This document shows positions 61,776-64,000 of a stretch of DNA of 64,000 bases, piece by piece. The stretch is from Azolla pinnata (lineage: Eukaryota > Streptophyta > Polypodiopsida > Salviniales > Salviniaceae), in NCBI GenBank assembly GCA_037176905.1, contig JBBBWG010033307.1, forward strand, positions 9,263 to 73,262. Reading direction: 5' to 3'. Every line of letters starts with the position of its first letter. The first letter of the stretch is position 1. The notes beneath the pieces were generated by a model. The model was not told the origin of the DNA. It ran no database searches and saw nothing but the letters and a program-made list of their open reading frames with translations. The position numbers and the translations under genes were made by a program.

Positions 61776-63922
61776 TCAGCTGTTGTATTGCATTCGCGGG
61801 TGTTGCGTTTGTTGCTGGCGCGGCTGCTGGTTAAATGGCTGCGTGTATTGTGTGAATGGCTGAGAGTATATATGGTTCATCATTCCCTGCATCATCATGC
61901 AAAGCATCCATTCATTCAGACAGGCTCTCACAGCCCACAAAGCTGCCTCTCATTCTAGCATATACCTGTGATGGCAGATGACCAAAGCGAGCCTGGCTAG
62001 CAGGATCATCTTGCATCCGGTCATTATACCCAATTTGCGTAAATAATCCTTGGGACCCATGCGACATATAATCCTGTAACTTCAAAACATAAGCATGTTG
62101 GTGAACTAAACACAGCTCTTATCAACAATTGGCATTTAAAACCATGTACTAACCTGTGATGCAAAATCATTGCTTGGGGCCGCATGCGAGTACCCGCTTT
62201 GAGAATTTGAGTTCAGAAAATCCCCAGCAAAAGAGTTTTGAGTCGCCTGGGTCACATAGTCAACTCCATACCCGCTTGGTGCGGCCTGATAATAGCAGCA
62301 GCAAAAATAAATATACACAGGCTTTCAAAAGACTACGAAGAAGTACAATACATCAATAAAGAGGCTACCGAGAAGCTTCAGAAGGCCCGAGCCTACCTAC
62401 AATAAGTTAAAGTAAAGGCGTATGAAATGAGCAAAAACAATACCTGGGTCGAAAACTCTGTACCCGTGTATGCCACATGGGAACCCTGGCTCTTAAAATC
62501 ATCACCTAGGAAGTCCTGTTACAATGTTTGAAGCCTTGAGGTTTAGCAGACAATTAAGTACATACACAATGATAAATGAATGCCTTGAGAATGATTGGAA
62601 AATGATACTCTGATACAGCTAAGGACAAAAAAACTGCACCTGCGACATTCCACCTAATGAAAATCCCTCTCGAAGACTTTGACTCAAACCTTGGGATGGC
62701 ATCTGTGTTAATAGGGACGGAGATGCTATAGTCAGACACAGACAAATTGAAATCTCTCAAAAAAATCTTTAAAACGACACCCATGCCTGTGTCATCAAGC
62801 CTGTCTGAGATAGGGCTCCACCAACCGAAGCCTGGGTACTAGGATTGTCAATACCCCCAAAGTTGAACCCAGAACCAAGATTACCCAATTGCTGACCCAG
62901 TTGATGATGAGGAAGATGACCTCCTATTGGACCACCAGTACTACCACGGCCCATACCAAAACCTCTATTCCCTGTTTGTGGGCCTTGAGGTGCCCCACCA
63001 ATTGGTCCATGAACAGCACCACGTGAAGGGATAGCATATGGCTGTGTAAGAGGAGCAGCAAATGCAGGAAGTGGGATCCGTGGCATTGGGTAAGGAGAAC
63101 CAGCAGGCTTGTGGCTACCATTTGAAACTAGGCCTCCATAGGACATGTATGAGGTTCCTGTTATACAAGTAACAAACGTTATAAAGAGCTCAATGTATAT
63201 GAATGTTTCCATTCATGATATCAATGCAATAGCTAAAGATTTACCCCGTCCATCAACCTTGCCACGGCCATTTCCACGCCTATCAGCAAGCCCCGGCGAC
63301 CCACTAGCAGTTGGTACAGGGACAAATCCATCTCCAGGAACCAAAGAACCACCTGGATAGACCCGTCGCTCGTTATAAACCTGCCAATAACAAATTAATT
63401 ATTTAGGAAGCCCTATTCATGAAAATAAATCAAATGAACAAAAAAATGCTATACCTTCTTTGGTTTCTGGAACTGCACCATACTTTGCTTCAAGTTATTA
63501 AGTGGGCCTTCAACAAGGCATTCATGCTCCTTCATTGAACAAAATCCCATAGTTAATGAGTAAAACGAGAACACTTCTCAAGCATTCAGGTATTTTAACA
63601 TCGGAATTGCATGCATAATAACTTAAGGTACCTTATAATGAGTCAATAAGCTGTTCCACAATGGTTGCTTGCTAAGGACCTTTGGGTTTCCCAGGATAAC
63701 AACACCATACCTTGCTCTTGTCAATGCGACATTCAAACGACGAGGGTCATTCAGAAAACCAATTCCCTATATAGAAGTCCAGTATGAGATAATGCTGTTA
63801 AAAATCAAGAATGAAGAAATATATCAGAATGAAAAATTACTTGCCTGATGCTCATTACTTCTCACACAAGAAAGAATTATGAAATCCTTCTCCCTTCCCT
63901 GGAAAGAGTCAACACTAGCAAC
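61776..63922 (-). CDS. UPF1: UPF1 RNA helicase, C-terminal exons (gene continues beyond window)
   Basis: Core nonsense-mediated-decay helicase. Ten 3' exons are seen in transcript order: 63845-63922, 63632-63766, 63455-63529, 63245-63380, 62787-63157, 62640-62702, 62444-62515, 62154-62285, 61966-62073, 61776-61886; 426 aa. The first two exons hold the end of helicase domain RecA2: [20 protein letters not shown] (motif V) and [15 protein letters not shown] (motif VI, arginine finger). Then come [20 protein letters not shown] and a long Gly/Pro-rich, SQ-rich tail ([35 protein letters not shown]) whose SQ/TQ sites are targets of SMG1-type kinases. The intron after the first exon has a GC donor (CAG/GCAAGT). 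The end of the 62787-63157 exon is ambiguous: GC donor there, or GT donor at 62780. Confidence 0.95.
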
Positions 63923-64000
63923 CTGCACAAGTGCCCATTTCAAAATGAGTTTTTCTAAATTGAGAATATTTCCTGTGGAGTGTTGTATGAATCAACGTAC

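Overview
This window is nuclear DNA of a land plant. The evidence is: genes split by GT-AG introns with phases that join cleanly; two intronless PLS-type pentatricopeptide repeat (PPR) genes; an organellar methionyl-tRNA synthetase; a chlorophyll a/b-fold one-helix protein (OHP2); a remorin; an Em-type LEA protein; and an AIR12-type DOMON protein. The wording of the PPR repeats resembles fern PPR proteins as I remember them, and about one gene per 4.5 kb with no recognisable LTR element suggests a compact genome. A fern with a small genome (for example a water fern) is my best guess. This is inference; no species marker is present.

Layout, left to right: an empty flank (1-2.4 kb); a group-D-like MAP kinase kinase (-); a five-exon coiled-coil gene of unknown function (+); an intronless PPR-E gene (+); organellar MetRS in 12 exons (-); FANCE in 3 exons (-), head-to-head with an Em/LEA group 1 gene (+); an intronless GPR107/GOST-type seven-helix protein (-); ZCCHC8, the NEXT-complex zinc-knuckle/PSP protein, in 9 exons (-); a triplet-repeat-rich group-6-like remorin in 5 exons (-); D-aminoacyl-tRNA deacylase in 7 exons (+) with a 100-N assembly gap in one intron; a GPI-anchored AIR12-like DOMON protein carrying a Gln-Asn-Gly repeat insertion (-); OHP2 in 2 exons (-); a second PPR gene (-); and the last ten exons of the nonsense-mediated-decay helicase UPF1 (-), which runs off the right edge.

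I built the exon models by hand from splice signals. For MetRS, FANCE, ZCCHC8, remorin, DTD, OHP2 and UPF1 the exon lengths sum to whole codons and family motifs continue across the joins. The genes are unrelated single-copy housekeeping and regulatory genes, not a cluster or pathway. Loose themes are organelle gene expression (two PPRs, MetRS), RNA surveillance (ZCCHC8, UPF1) and translation fidelity (MetRS, DTD).

The most unusual content is repeat DNA. Nearly every intergenic region and many long introns hold short tandem duplications (44 to about 370 bp units) or microsatellites, and several run into coding sequence (MAPKK N-terminus, remorin, AIR12-like). A MITE-like family with two members is also visible. 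I found no convincing new biological system. The best candidates for follow-up are the repeat insertion inside a haem-binding DOMON domain, the remorin tail encoded by a duplicated repeat, and the RY-motif-bearing duplicated block in the Em intron.
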